From positions 1 to 64,000 of the forward strand of contig VWPU01000917.1 of assembly GCA_013398955.1 (NCBI GenBank): a stretch of DNA of 64,000 bases, in the 5' to 3' direction. The stretch is from Callaeas wilsoni. Lineage: Eukaryota; Chordata; Aves; Passeriformes; Callaeidae. The notes under the pieces are model-generated. The model did no database searches, was not told the origin of the DNA, and saw only the letters and a program-made list of their open reading frames with translations. A program made the position numbers and the translations under genes. Shown in pieces: positions 1 to 10,403 of the stretch (position 1 is the stretch's first letter; the number at the start of each line of letters is the position of its first letter).

Positions 1-330
1 GTCCCCGTCCCCGTCCCCTCCCGCCTGCCGGGGCGGTGCCGCCGCCGGCGCCTCCCTGCGCGCTCCGCTGCCCGCCCGCCCCCGAACCTCCGGGGCTTCC
101 CGCAACCCGCCCCCGCCGGCATCCGCTCCGCTCCGCTTCCCCGGGGCATCCCTTTGGAGCATCCCCTCGGAGCATCCCCTTGGAGCATCCCCCTGCGGGT
201 CCTATCGCTCGGAGCATCAGCATCCCCTCTCGGACCTGCATCCTGCCCGCCCGCTCCGCACCAAGACCAAAGCACCAAACTCCCACCAAACCCGAAACGC
301 CAAGGACATCGGGGATGGTGGTGGCAGAGG
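1..330. promoter_or_regulatory. CpG island at left edge
   Basis: The first ~330 bases are strongly GC-rich and keep many CpG dinucleotides (for example GCCGCCGGCGCC and CGCTCCGCTGCCCGCCCGCC), unlike the AT-richer DNA that follows. GC-box-like CCGCCC/CCCGCC strings are frequent. In a bird genome this usually marks a promoter or first exon. The window starts inside it, so orientation and target gene are unknown. The open frames across it are low-complexity Pro/Arg/Ser-rich products of GC-rich DNA and I do not call them genes. Confidence 0.6.
156..195. repeat. 13-bp tandem repeat in CpG island
   Basis: Three adjacent copies of a 13-bp unit (GGAGCATCCCCTC/T) start at 156, 169 and 182. A looser copy precedes them (GGCATCCCTTT) and another follows (CGGAGCATCAGCATCCCC near 210). 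This is a short local tandem expansion inside the island. Confidence 0.75.
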
Positions 331-537
331 GCAGGGGACTGGCAGCACTGCCCTGGAGAGCCCTGGGTGAGGGTGGAGCTCGGAAGGAAACTACGGGAGT
401 GACGGCAGGCCAAGGGAAATAAAATCAACAGCAGCACCGCTGCCACGTAACGCTTGTTCTTGGCTGCATCTCCCAACACGTTTTATTGGCAGCATCTCCA
501 GGTGCCTGACAAGGGAGCCAAGGGCCGCAGCCGGGTT

Positions 538-600
538 CCAGGCAAGGAAACTGAGGCAGGATTGGATAAGGTGACGTGCTTACCCGGCATGTCTGCAGCT
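538..600 (+). repeat. MIR-like SINE core remnant
   Basis: The stretch contains AAGGAAACTGAGGCAGGA followed by GGTGACGTGCTTACCCGG. This parallels the conserved MIR core order (gaggaaactgaggcacaga ... agtgacttgcccaag). It is short and diverged, as expected for an ancient SINE. The call rests on my memory of the MIR consensus. Confidence 0.45.
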
Positions 601-1244
601 GAAACATGGTCCCACGCATGTTTCTTCGTGATTTTGCCGCAGCTTGGAAAGGCAAACGCCTCCCAAAACCGCCCTCAGTGCCAGGTTGTTTCTGGAGCAC
701 GCTGGGTCGCACACCTGCCCGGAGAGCTCACACAGTCACCGCTCCCACCTGCGATGTTCAACATCCCTTGAGTGTGGTATCACTGCAGGAGGTGCAGAGC
801 AACGAGATGGGGAAAGACAAGCTTGGTGATGGAACATATTTACATTCCAAAGATATCATTCTGATCAGAAATTACACCTTGTCTACGAGCGTCGCTGACG
901 TAGTGACACCCATCTCACAACATCGAGTGAAACTTGGTGATGCAACCACATTAAGCCATTGCAAAACAGAAATTATCATGGACATGTGGCAAGGGTTTGT
1001 CGCAGTGCAAAGAATCGTTCACTAACCGCTGAATAAAGATGTGGGGAAAACATAAAAGCCATTACTTCAATTCTTTCAACAAGATCTGGAGAGGAAGAGT
1101 TCACACCTATGCACGGTCCCATATGGATCCACAAAATGAGGATCAGTAGCCATTAGTTCAGGAGCTAGGAGCTACACATCAGGAAGATTATTGCTTGAAC
1201 ACGTGAGCAATTTTAGAGGAACTGGAAAAAAAACCTGGCAATGC

Positions 1245-1250
1245 TTTATT
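1245..1250 (-). terminator. candidate polyadenylation signal
   Basis: The reverse strand reads CAAAATAAAGCATTG, an exact AATAAA hexamer. It is followed about 16 nt downstream by a GGTTTTTTTT tract of the kind found as a downstream polyadenylation element. It lies about 480 bp after the stop codon of the candidate minus-strand terminal exon (1726-1810) and would end that transcript. AATAAA is common in AT-rich DNA, so the context is what makes it interesting. Confidence 0.3.
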
Positions 1251-1725
1251 TTGCCTCCTGACTTAAAGGTCATGTCTGAAGGGCCAGATCCTGATGTTCC
1301 AGCACAAGCTCAACAACAACATCAGTTACTGCAGACAGTGCTATAAGTATACAGCAACTCCTAAATTGCATAAACCTTCCCAAAGTTTGTCTAAATGCTG
1401 AATAGGATAGTTTTACTCACTTCATGCAATAAAAAAATCTAAGGAGAAGTTGGCTGAGAACACAAAACTAATCAAGGATCTCAGCTGAAAACAGAGAAGA
1501 GAGGAAACTTATGCCACTAATGTTTTTGTCTTCCTTTCATCTAAACCAAGAAAAATATCAGCTTCAGATAATTAGATAAGTTTAGAACTAAAAGAACACA
1601 GTCTTTAAAATACTTTTCTCTTACGTGTGTGATCCCACAAAATGTATATCAAATATGGTTCTGTGCATGTTTTGTCAAAGGCTGCAGCCAAGAGAGAAAA
1701 AACTGTAAACATGCCCAAAGGCAAT

Positions 1726-1810
1726 CTAATAAAGGTGGCTGCTGATTTCTGGAGTAGCAAAGGAAAGCAGCTTGTGTGTGCCTCTGCCAAAATGAGATGT
1801 AACAGTGCTC
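1726..1810 (-). CDS. candidate terminal coding exon, unknown gene
   Basis: On the reverse strand a pyrimidine-rich stretch (CTGTATCTCTTTCTCC) leads to an AAG acceptor just above 1810. The open segment that follows runs 27 codons to TAG at 1726-1728. It begins STVTSHFGRGTHK and ends ATPEISSHLY. Its first base G completes the codon TT|G left open by the candidate exon at 2425-2503, so the frame continues without adjustment. AATAAA follows at 1245-1250. The acceptor is AAG rather than CAG, and other acceptors in 1100-1500 would give immediate stops instead. I do not recognise the product. This is a prediction from splice-site reading alone. Confidence 0.28.
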
Positions 1811-2424
1811 CTTGGATGCAATAGGAGAAAGAGATACAGAAATTAAATTTTCATAGCCAATATCCACCCAAATGAGAAAAGCTTGCCACAACTTGGTGGC
1901 AATAAAGAGATAAATTGATTAACTGCTAAAAGATTAGCCAAATATGGGCTCTGCAAAACATTAGCTTGAAAAATTTTCTTGTCTTAGGCATCATGTAACT
2001 GTATTAAGGATGCTGATAAGGCCACAGAATGCTGAATATCAAGGGTTTTGTTACTTCACTGCTAACCAAGAAAAGAAAGGGAAGACAGTGCTGGGAAGAT
2101 CCTTGGGATAGGGACTTTACATCACTGGCACGCTAAGGGGAAGAGAGGAGGAAATGTGAAACTTTGGAAACATCAATGTGAGGGTATTCTGTGAATGTAT
2201 CCAATCTAATCTGAAGTCACTGAGAGCCAAGATATGCATTATTATAACCATTAGTCATTAAGTGTGACTTAAAGATGAGCACTAATTAAATCCCCCTGTA
2301 AAACACATTGTCAAAAAGAGAAAAAAAGGGCACAGTTAAAAATACAGCAAACAGAAGGATTTCAGCATGAGAAATTGAAATGTGTATATCTAAACAAGAT
2401 TTCTTATTAGCTTTCCATACTCAC

Positions 2425-2503
2425 AAGGAGCCACTGTACACCTTCTCTTCCTGCACACAAATGTTTTTCTTCTGGATTTTATTAAGGATGTCATTATCAA
2501 TTC
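2425..2503 (-). CDS. candidate internal coding exon, unknown gene
   Basis: The reverse strand shows a good acceptor (TTTTCTCTTCCCTCACAG) and a good donor (CTT|GTGAGTATGG) around a 79-nt segment. It enters in phase 1 and leaves in phase 2. In that frame it reads IDNDILNKIQKKNICVQEEK and continues to a VYSGS end, a charged, coiled-coil-like composition. The first two bases (GA) join the single G left by the exon at 5234-5279 to make a glycine codon. A second frame is also open over this length, so openness alone proves little. I cannot assign a family; the fit of both splice sites and both phases is the support. Confidence 0.38.
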
Positions 2504-2935
2504 CTGTGAGGGAAGAGAAAATATATAATTGAGAACCATAGTTGGCGTTATCAAATCCTACTCATCTTTTGTGTGAATATCTCATTTTCTCAGAAGGGAG
2601 AGAAGAGCTGTCTTCTCAGCAAAGAAAAAAAAAAAATGCAACTTTTCTTCTTTGCCTGCATTTTCTCACCCTGTATTCTGAGTGCTGAAAGAAAAAATGA
2701 CCTTATCAGCCTTTAACAAAACCTGGCCAATGTGGATCAATGTGAGGCTGCTGAAAATAATGGGTTTAGCTCCTTTCCTAATTACAGGTTCAGCTTCAGC
2801 CTTTCAGAGAGGCAGCAAGTGAAGCCTTAGTATCCAGCCCACTCCTCTGCACGGCCTGTTTGCAGCAGCACTTCTTCAGGGTCATCAGGAAGAGGGCACA
2901 GGGGCACAAGGAGTTCAAATCACAGAAGAAAACAG

Positions 2936-3165
2936 TCATAGAATGGTTTAGGGACCTTAAAGCTCACCTAATTCCAGCCCCCTGCCCTGGTCGGGGACAG
3001 CTCTCCTTAGAACAAGTTGCTCAATGCCCCAACCACTTCAACACTGGCCTTGGACACTGCCAGGGATGGGGCAGCCACAGCTTCTCCAGGCACCCTGTGC
3101 CAGGGCCTCATCACCCTCACAGGGAAGAATTTCTTCTGTATATGTAACCTACATTTCCCTCCCAT
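2936..3165 (-). mobile_element. CR1 LINE 3' fragment
   Basis: It starts with TCATAGAATGGTTTAGGGACC and runs through AAGCTCACCTAATTCCAGCC, CCTTGGACACTGCCAGGGATG, GGGCAGCCACAGCTTCTCC and CTCACAGGGAAGAATTTCTTC. This is the reverse-complement 3' end of the avian CR1 retrotransposon, 5'-truncated. Open frames across it are retrotransposon remnants in the wrong sense and not host genes. Confidence 0.9.
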
Positions 3166-3169
3166 GAAG

Positions 3170-5230
3170 GTTAAAACACCTTCTCCTGACCTCACTGGTA
3201 GTGCATCTGCTAACAAAGTCTTTGGAACTCAATCACCTTAAAAGCATGTCAGTAATTCCTCCTCTTATCTCACCTACAGGTAGAAGGTGTTCGCTGGAAG
3301 CACCACCAGAAGCTTTGAAGATCCCCTTATCACGATTTTGAGCTGTTCTGTTTGCACCCACCTGTTCACCACCAGCTTTGCTGACGTGTTTACAGCACTT
3401 TGCTTGACAGATTGCTTGGGACATTTGTGAGCCTGGGACACAACCCCTCAGGTATGCAACTGATAAAGGCTTTTCAAAACCCAAAGTGGACTCTCCTGCA
3501 AGAGTTAAGTGTTGTGTTTTATTTCTTTTGGACAAGTGGGTCTCAGAGACCTGGTGACCCCAAAACACAGAGTTACAAGTCCCTAAGTTGCAGCCCATTT
3601 TCCTTGCAGCTGAGCACCTGGTTTACAGGCAGAATTTGGAGCAGGACCAAGGGTGTGCTTGCTCCCCAGGTCTTTGAGTGTTAAGCCATTCCCCGACCAC
3701 AAAGTAAGCCAACTGCAAGGTTTAAGTCATTCTGTGCAATTGCATAAATAAATGCACTCAGGGCTTTAGGAGACTTAAGCATGTAAGGAGCCTGGGATTA
3801 ATAAATAAATAGTGATAATTAGTTATGGCTTGACTACTCGCTTTCAGCTCCAACAGGTTACCTTGAAAAACCACATATTTTCAATCCCACTTAACGTCAT
3901 TATGATTCACCTTATCACCTAAATGTGTGATGCATTCTTTAGGGCTGGATTCTCTGCTCTGAAATGTCACTGACCATTTTTCCGTCTGAACTGTGGAAAT
4001 GCCACATGGGCAAACCTGAGCTTAAACTTCACAGAAATGAAACCATCACAGCCTCAAGCTTCCTCTTCTCTCTTGTTCAATCTCATGCCCGTGTTTGTGT
4101 GCAGCTTCACCATTTGAACAGCACTGACAACATTTCCATCAGCTGTACCTGGTGAGAAAGAACAAAGATGTGAGACAATTGTTTCAACCACTCAGGATTC
4201 ATTATTAGCTTTTAAATGCCATTTAAACAGGCTGTATTTTGTGACAGAACTTATAATTCAGAATCTATGCAGTCATTTTCCTGACAACCCATTGAGGAGC
4301 AATGCTGGGCACTGTTTCTTGTGCAAACAATGAGCTTTTAGAACGTTTGAAAATTCAGCTTCTGATTCATCCCAAGAGTAGAGCAGAGCTGAGCAGTGGG
4401 TCTGTGGGCTCCTGAGACCAGCTGACAACTTCTACAACGAAAGTGTAGTCAGGGATTTAAATAAGGAATTGTATCCAGGAATCTCCAAGGAATTTACCAG
4501 CATTAATCAATGCATCTTCATACATCTCAGAAGTACTGTCAGAAAAAAAGGCTGATATGAGCAAAGTTTTTGTTTGATGGTTAGCTCAGAGTTAGACAGG
4601 AAAACAGTGAGAGTCAGGGATAAACTATGAAATTTTGATCCTTCCAGTAATATCAAAGTATTTGGTAGGGGAGGAGATGAGGAATGACTTATTTTGGTTG
4701 GAGTTTTCTTCTTGTACTTCTTGAAGGGGGACAACTGGACCCCAATGTTTGCAGCTCCCAGCCCCGAGCTCTTACCAGAGCTGCAGTGAGACGTTTGGTC
4801 CTTGAGAGAGGGGAGGTTGGCACCTCACCAGCTATGGAGAGTCTGAGCAATGCAAACAAAATATGAACACAGGGCTGGAAAAATGAAAAAAAAAAAAAAT
4901 GGAAACAAAACCCCAGTCTTTCAATATTTTTGTAAAATTTCCCCTGAATATCCTCTCCCTATTCCTTTAAGTATGGAGTTATTAAAAGCTGATTATTGGT
5001 GTACCGTTACCCCTGCTTCCTCACAAAGTGATCCTCCTGGGAAGAAGATACAAACACAAACTAGAGATTAACAGTGTGCTCCAGACCTAGTCCTGGATCT
5101 AGAGAACAGAACACAGGACTGGGAGTGAATGAAAGAAAGAGTTTTACTCTTTTTCAGGCTCTGCCAAGTAAGGTATTATTTTCCTTTATGTCTATTTTCA
5201 GAAAAATGCATGTTGAAGAGCATAGTTTCC
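3170..5230. other. no convincing gene; intron or intergenic
   Basis: Ordinary unique DNA. The only splice-like item is a plus-strand segment near 4111-4154 (acceptor GTGTTTGTGTGCAG, donor CTG|GTGAGAAAG) that reads LHHLNSTDNISISCT. It is too short to trust. A poly-A run lies at 4886-4899. Confidence 0.5.
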
Positions 5231-5233
5231 TAC

Positions 5234-5279
5234 CTTGAACCATGCCTGTTGGAACTGGCATTTGCTCATAAATTGTGAT
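5234..5279 (-). CDS. candidate internal coding exon, unknown gene
   Basis: On the reverse strand the acceptor is pyrimidine-rich and ends TACCCCAG; the donor is CAAG|GTAGGAAAC. The 46-nt segment between them enters in phase 0 and leaves one G. It reads ITIYEQMPVPTGMVQ, then G joined to the next exon. Its phase matches the exon at 35617-35645 upstream and 2425-2503 downstream. A second frame is open as well. No domain is recognisable in 15 residues; it counts as a link in the chain described under findings. Confidence 0.33.
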
Positions 5280-8200
5280 CTGGGGTAGCCGAAGGAAGAA
5301 AGTTACACACACAGGTTTTACCACAGCTGAGGTTTCAACTATGTTTTCTAGTAATTGACAGCTAAAACCCAAGCTTTACAGTCCTCACAACTGACTTGAA
5401 TCAGGAAAAATAGCTACTTGCTTTTTTATTTTTGCTACTGTTAATGTTTTGGGGGTTTTTATCACTTGATTATAGCACAAGACTCTCACTAAGCTGAAAT
5501 CCATAGCCTAAAACTGGAGCACAGCAGATCCCATCCCTGTTGGTAATTCATATTTCCAGTACATTGTTTAATCAGAATAACATAGAACTACTGACACCAA
5601 GGGATATTAGCCTTGCACATACTCCTAGATGTTGAATGAGTTATTCAATATTAAGGTTCCTGGATCAGAACAAGTGTTAACATGTAGGCATGGCCACAGA
5701 TCTGCTTAGAGCCTCACCTACTGTTGCTCTCCAAGTGTTATCCCATGAGCAAATAGAAATACTTCGTTTTACGAAACTCTGACCTATGTACTCTTTAGTC
5801 TTTTAAATTCAATTACTTTTTAGTATTAAAGGCCCAGAAATTACCGAAGGTGAGCTGAGAACTACCATAACTAAACCTAATTCAGTTTGAAAATGACAAG
5901 ATAAAGGTGACGAGCCTGCGAAGCCAGGCCAAGTGTCACAGACATCCTTAGAGCCACCAGAAGATCGATCCCTAGGGGTCTTGATGGAATTGTTAAAGCC
6001 TCTCATGCTTCCTGTGCCAAGGACAGCTGCACTTGCCAAGGAGGTTACCAATTCCATCTGCACACTGCCCCCGGTGCCAAACATTATTGCACACAGACCT
6101 GTCAGCAGGGCTGCAGCTGTGAGATCTCATTAATCCTCTTCTGTCAAAATAAACTGCGCTAGCAGAACCCTGTTAATTAAACTCGTTCACCTTCCTCCCT
6201 TGGCTGCTGCAGACATGTCCTAACTACCTCGTTCAGGAGCATCTTTAGTCCCCACGTCCCTCTCCTGTTCTGAGCTCTTCCAAGAAGGCTGGAGATGACT
6301 AAATCTGTAGGAGGGGTAATAAAACTCACCGAGCAAAGCACGGTTCCTATACTTTAGTGTGATATGATCAGAAATGCTAAAACCCAGCAGTGCCCACAGC
6401 AGGCCCTGCTTGGACACATGCCAGGTGTGCTCAAAGGCTGCCAGCACAGCACAGCCCCTCACCCTGCTCCCAGCCATTGTTCTCCAAGACAGCAATTCCT
6501 GACAGGAGAGGTGCTCTGCAGAGGGGGTTGACAGGCTTCAAAGCAGGTCTGTCATCCAGGCGATCTTCAGAACAGCCTGAGAGGAGGCCAGGAAATTGTG
6601 TCAGAACAAGGAAATGGTAAGAATAACTGCCTATTTTTGTAACTATGGATTCGTTGGTACGGGATCATTCCACAGATCCATCAGTTTCCCTGCCCTGCCT
6701 CGGTCAGGGACCAGTATTTGTCAGAGCTGAGCAAAGTCGAAACCCCAGAGAATGCATAGGGGCAATTGCACAATGCTGGAAGTTCAGGGAAATTGTGCTC
6801 AACAGCTTCAGGAGTGGTTATGTTTGTAAATGAAAGCACAATACCCAGGAGCAATTATTCTAGCTGTGTTTTTCCTACTTCGTCAGTCTGCATGCTCCAG
6901 AATATAAACAGGAATACTGAATTACAGTAACTGGTGACTGACTGTTTCCCAGCAAGGCCAGGGGGCTCTGCTTCTCATTCCCTTTGCTTGTTGTGAACCA
7001 GATCTGATGATTTCCCAGCCTACCTGGGAAAACCTAGCAGTGATGCAAAGCAAAGAGTTCTCTCTCTGAAAAGGTGAAGATGTGAGGTTATTATAGAGAG
7101 TGTTGGTGGAAGAGACACAGGGTGGAGCGTGAAGTGCTGGGGTAAGGCCTCAGCTGCTATGATTTAAAACAGCCCCTGAGGCTGCTCTAATTTACTTTGG
7201 AGCCTTTCCTAGAACAAGGTTGAACATTTTACAGAGAGGACATGAAACACAAAAGCCTTTTGCACAGGCAAAACCAAATGAAACAATCCCTAGGCACAAG
7301 TGTCTAATGCCTCCTCTTTAAAAGCCCAGGTGTTTTGACTGGGAGTTTAAACCCTTGCATAAGTCAGGCCAGGTGGAAACCCCACCTCTGTGTACACAGT
7401 TATGTTCCCTCTCCCCTGGGTTTGACAGAATCCAGCTTGAGTGTAGATAATTAGGGGGGGAAAAGCACACAGCAGCCTCTGATATAACATAAAAATAAAA
7501 AATGGGTGAATTTGAGGTGTAGAAGCAAGAGGTAGCACTTAGCTTTGAGAACACTCGTTAAAATTCATCTTCCACATGTCTGAGTTGTTTATGGAAGATC
7601 ACCTCAGCCACTCAGCCCCGATAAACTACAAAAACCAGTCTGGAGATTTATGGCATTGCAGCCTGGAAAAAAACCACCTAATTCTTGTCTCAGCAGTTTG
7701 AGGCTGATATAAAATAAATATGTATAACAAAAGTACTTTGAGCTTGCTTTTTACCCTGCGTGCCTGATAAACCCAAAAGGTTACTGTTAAGGTTTTTAAT
7801 ATAAACCTAGGGACCAGGTGGGTGAAAGAGCACTAAAAGTTGAGTGGAGTGATGTTTCTAGGTAACAGGCAGAGCTGACAGCCAGGTGCTTTATACATCC
7901 AGCTTCAGCACAGCTGATAAGAGATGGGCAGGCATCAATAAATTGGGAATAAAAGTGTATTCTGCTTTGCATAGGGATATAAATGAAGGTTTTAGTACAG
8001 AATGACCAAACCCAATTATGTCTGTACATTCACCATCCTCAATACCTAGAACTAAGATGCAGCAAAAGAAAACAGAGGAGAAAAACAACCTATTGAGTGT
8101 GGGTGTTTTAAAGGGTTTTGTAATGCATAGCATAATGTATGTGTTTTTATGGCATTTCTATAAATCACATGGCAAGATGTTCCAAAATGATGTATCCTTT

Positions 8201-9917
8201 AAGCATCTTGTTGTTAATTTTCTTTATAAATCTCCAATTGATGCAAATAATTTAGTATTGAGAAAGACTAAGCAGCCAAGTTGGGAGAGACTTGGTTCTT
8301 CAAAAACCAGGATTTTTACCTCTACTGCAGTGCAGCCTTAGCACCAAAACGTCTTATTTTTACTAAATCCCGGAAACAACTGATGCGATTCCATTGTTTG
8401 TCTAGTTCAGTGGAAACCAGGGCTCCAAATCCCCCAAGGTTCTGGGGCAAGTATTCCCGTATGCTAACTTTTAAAACTTTCCTTCACCTCAGCATTTCCT
8501 CGTTGCAAGCTGTGATCTAGCAGCCGGTGAAGGAAGTTGTGACATGACTCCTCTTACACCAGGGGGAAAACACCAGAGCATTTTACTTTCCTTTTAACCC
8601 TCACTTGCAGTTTTTCAAGCCGCTTTCTGGGTGATGGGAGAGGAGGAGGAGGAAGGGGGGAGAATTGTCCAGCAGTAACACAACAGGGAAAGGGCTGACA
8701 GGAGGCAAGCAGATCACACCACATCACCTGGCTGGAATCACGCTGCAATCAAGGCACTCCTGGCAGCCAGCTGCTCCTACAGCCTGCCTCCACCTATGTT
8801 TTATAAGCACTAAAGAGAGCAATTCTGCTGGATCAAGGAAGAGGGGAGCCAACCTAGACCATTTGCAAATCAATTCTCTACAGGGAACAAGGAGAGTTCA
8901 GGAGAGCCTAAACATCTTTTTCACACAGCAAGACAAAATCTCCACTGGTGTATATCTGCCTGAATTTCGTGCTAGAAAGAGTCAAATGCTGCCAGTGAAA
9001 CATCCACATAAATGCCAATCAGCACGTACTATGCTCAATATCCTTGAACTTCGAACAGTATAATTCACCAGGCACCAGCTGGTGAGTGCTTTTATTTGTT
9101 TTCCTATGAATATTCCTTTCTAAGAGATGAGACACTCTGTTCTGCTGAAGGCCAAATGTGAAATTATAATTGCAGTGATGCCTAAGTGGAGCAAACTGGG
9201 AATCCTTCCAGACTCTTATTTTGAAAACATGCAAGTAAATTGGAGAGTTAGAGAGGGAACCATAGGGAAGAAAGGGGGTATGTACTGGGTAAAGGAAACA
9301 GGTATTTGTTTGTTTGTAAAGTACAAAGTCTTCTCCCCACCACCAGTAATCACCTTAAAATTTAGTATAGCAAAGAAGGTTTGCAGTCAAAAGCAACCCT
9401 AGAACAGCTGATCAATCCAGAGGGATATCCACAATTTTTACTTGCTAGCCCAGATGCCACAAAACGCTCTTGGTACCTTAGGACCAATCTACATCTATTT
9501 CATGGGAGATACCAAGGTATAGAAATCAGAGTTCTGCAGAAAAACATCAGATGAAAACATCAAGAATATTTTCTCTTCTTCTTGATTCCTTTAATAGGAA
9601 GATATTTTAGACATGAGGATGGTAACTTTGTAAAAATAGCAGATAGTCCCTGAAAGCAGACCCTTGTGCCACATTAGAATAAAGAAGGAACTCTAAAGGT
9701 CCATGCCAATATTGGTACCAAACCCTCTAAAAGTGAGCAATATTCTCTGGTCAGTCCCTGAATTATTTCCCATGCCCAGCCTGGCTCCCATTACACCATT
9801 TCTCTGCCTGTGGCCAGTACTCCAGAATGTTCCATACCTAGATGGAGAAGACACATTCCAAGACTGATGGGATGCTTTCCTGAGCGAAAAGCAAAGGTAC
9901 TCTGACCAAAAAACACC
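5280..9917. other. no convincing gene; intron or intergenic
   Basis: Unique AT-leaning DNA with short purine or pyrimidine tracts, such as the GGAGGAGGAGGAAGG block near 8640. Two reverse-strand splice-bounded snippets were noticed: about 7018-7059, reading RENSLLCITARFSQ, and about 8608-8629, reading KRLEKLQ after a very long pyrimidine tract. Both are too short to call. Confidence 0.5.
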
Positions 9918-10403
9918 GAAATGAGCAGGGATTCAGCATCCAAACACTTACCTGTTCCACTTGGGAATGGGGGAGGACACAGCTCCGAGCAGCCAGGGAT
10001 GAAATGAGCAGGGATTCAGCATCCAAACACTTACCTGTTCCACCTGGAAGAGGACACGGCTCCAAGCAGCCAGGGATGAAATCAGCAGGGGTGCAGTATC
10101 CAAATGCTTACCTGTTCCACTTGGAAGAGGACACGGCTCCAAGCAGCCAGGGATGAAATCAGCAGGGGTGCAGTATCCAAATGCTTACCTGTTCCACCTG
10201 GGAGAAGGGAGAGGACACAGCTCTGAGCAGCCAGGGATGAAATGAGCAGGGATGCAGCATCCAAACACTTACCTGTTCCACCTGGGAGAGGGAGAGGACA
10301 CAGCTCTGAGCAGCCAGGGATGAATTGAACAGGGATTCAGCATCCAAACGCTTACCTGTTCCACCTGGGAGAGGGAGAGGACACGGCTCCGAGCAGCCAG
10401 GGC
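9918..10403. repeat. minisatellite, 77-84 bp unit, ~6 copies
   Basis: Six head-to-tail copies start at 9918, 10001, 10078, 10155, 10239 and 10322. Units are 77, 83 or 84 bp; the length classes come from a 6-7 bp purine-tract indel (GGAAGAGGAC versus GGGAGAGGGAGAGGAC). Each carries GATTCAGCATCCAAA or GTGCAGTATCCAAA, then CTTACCTGTTCCAC, then a G/A-rich run and AGCAGCCAGGGATGAA. Units two and three share private variants (ATCAGCAGGGGTGCAGTATCC), so local duplication is recent. Read on the reverse strand, every copy presents a splice-donor-like AACAG|GTAAG. Confidence 0.92.

Noticed and set aside
606..1025. 139-codon plus-strand open frame
   Set aside because: It overlaps a MIR-like remnant, has no recognisable motif, and its start lies inside that remnant's downstream flank; reads as chance.
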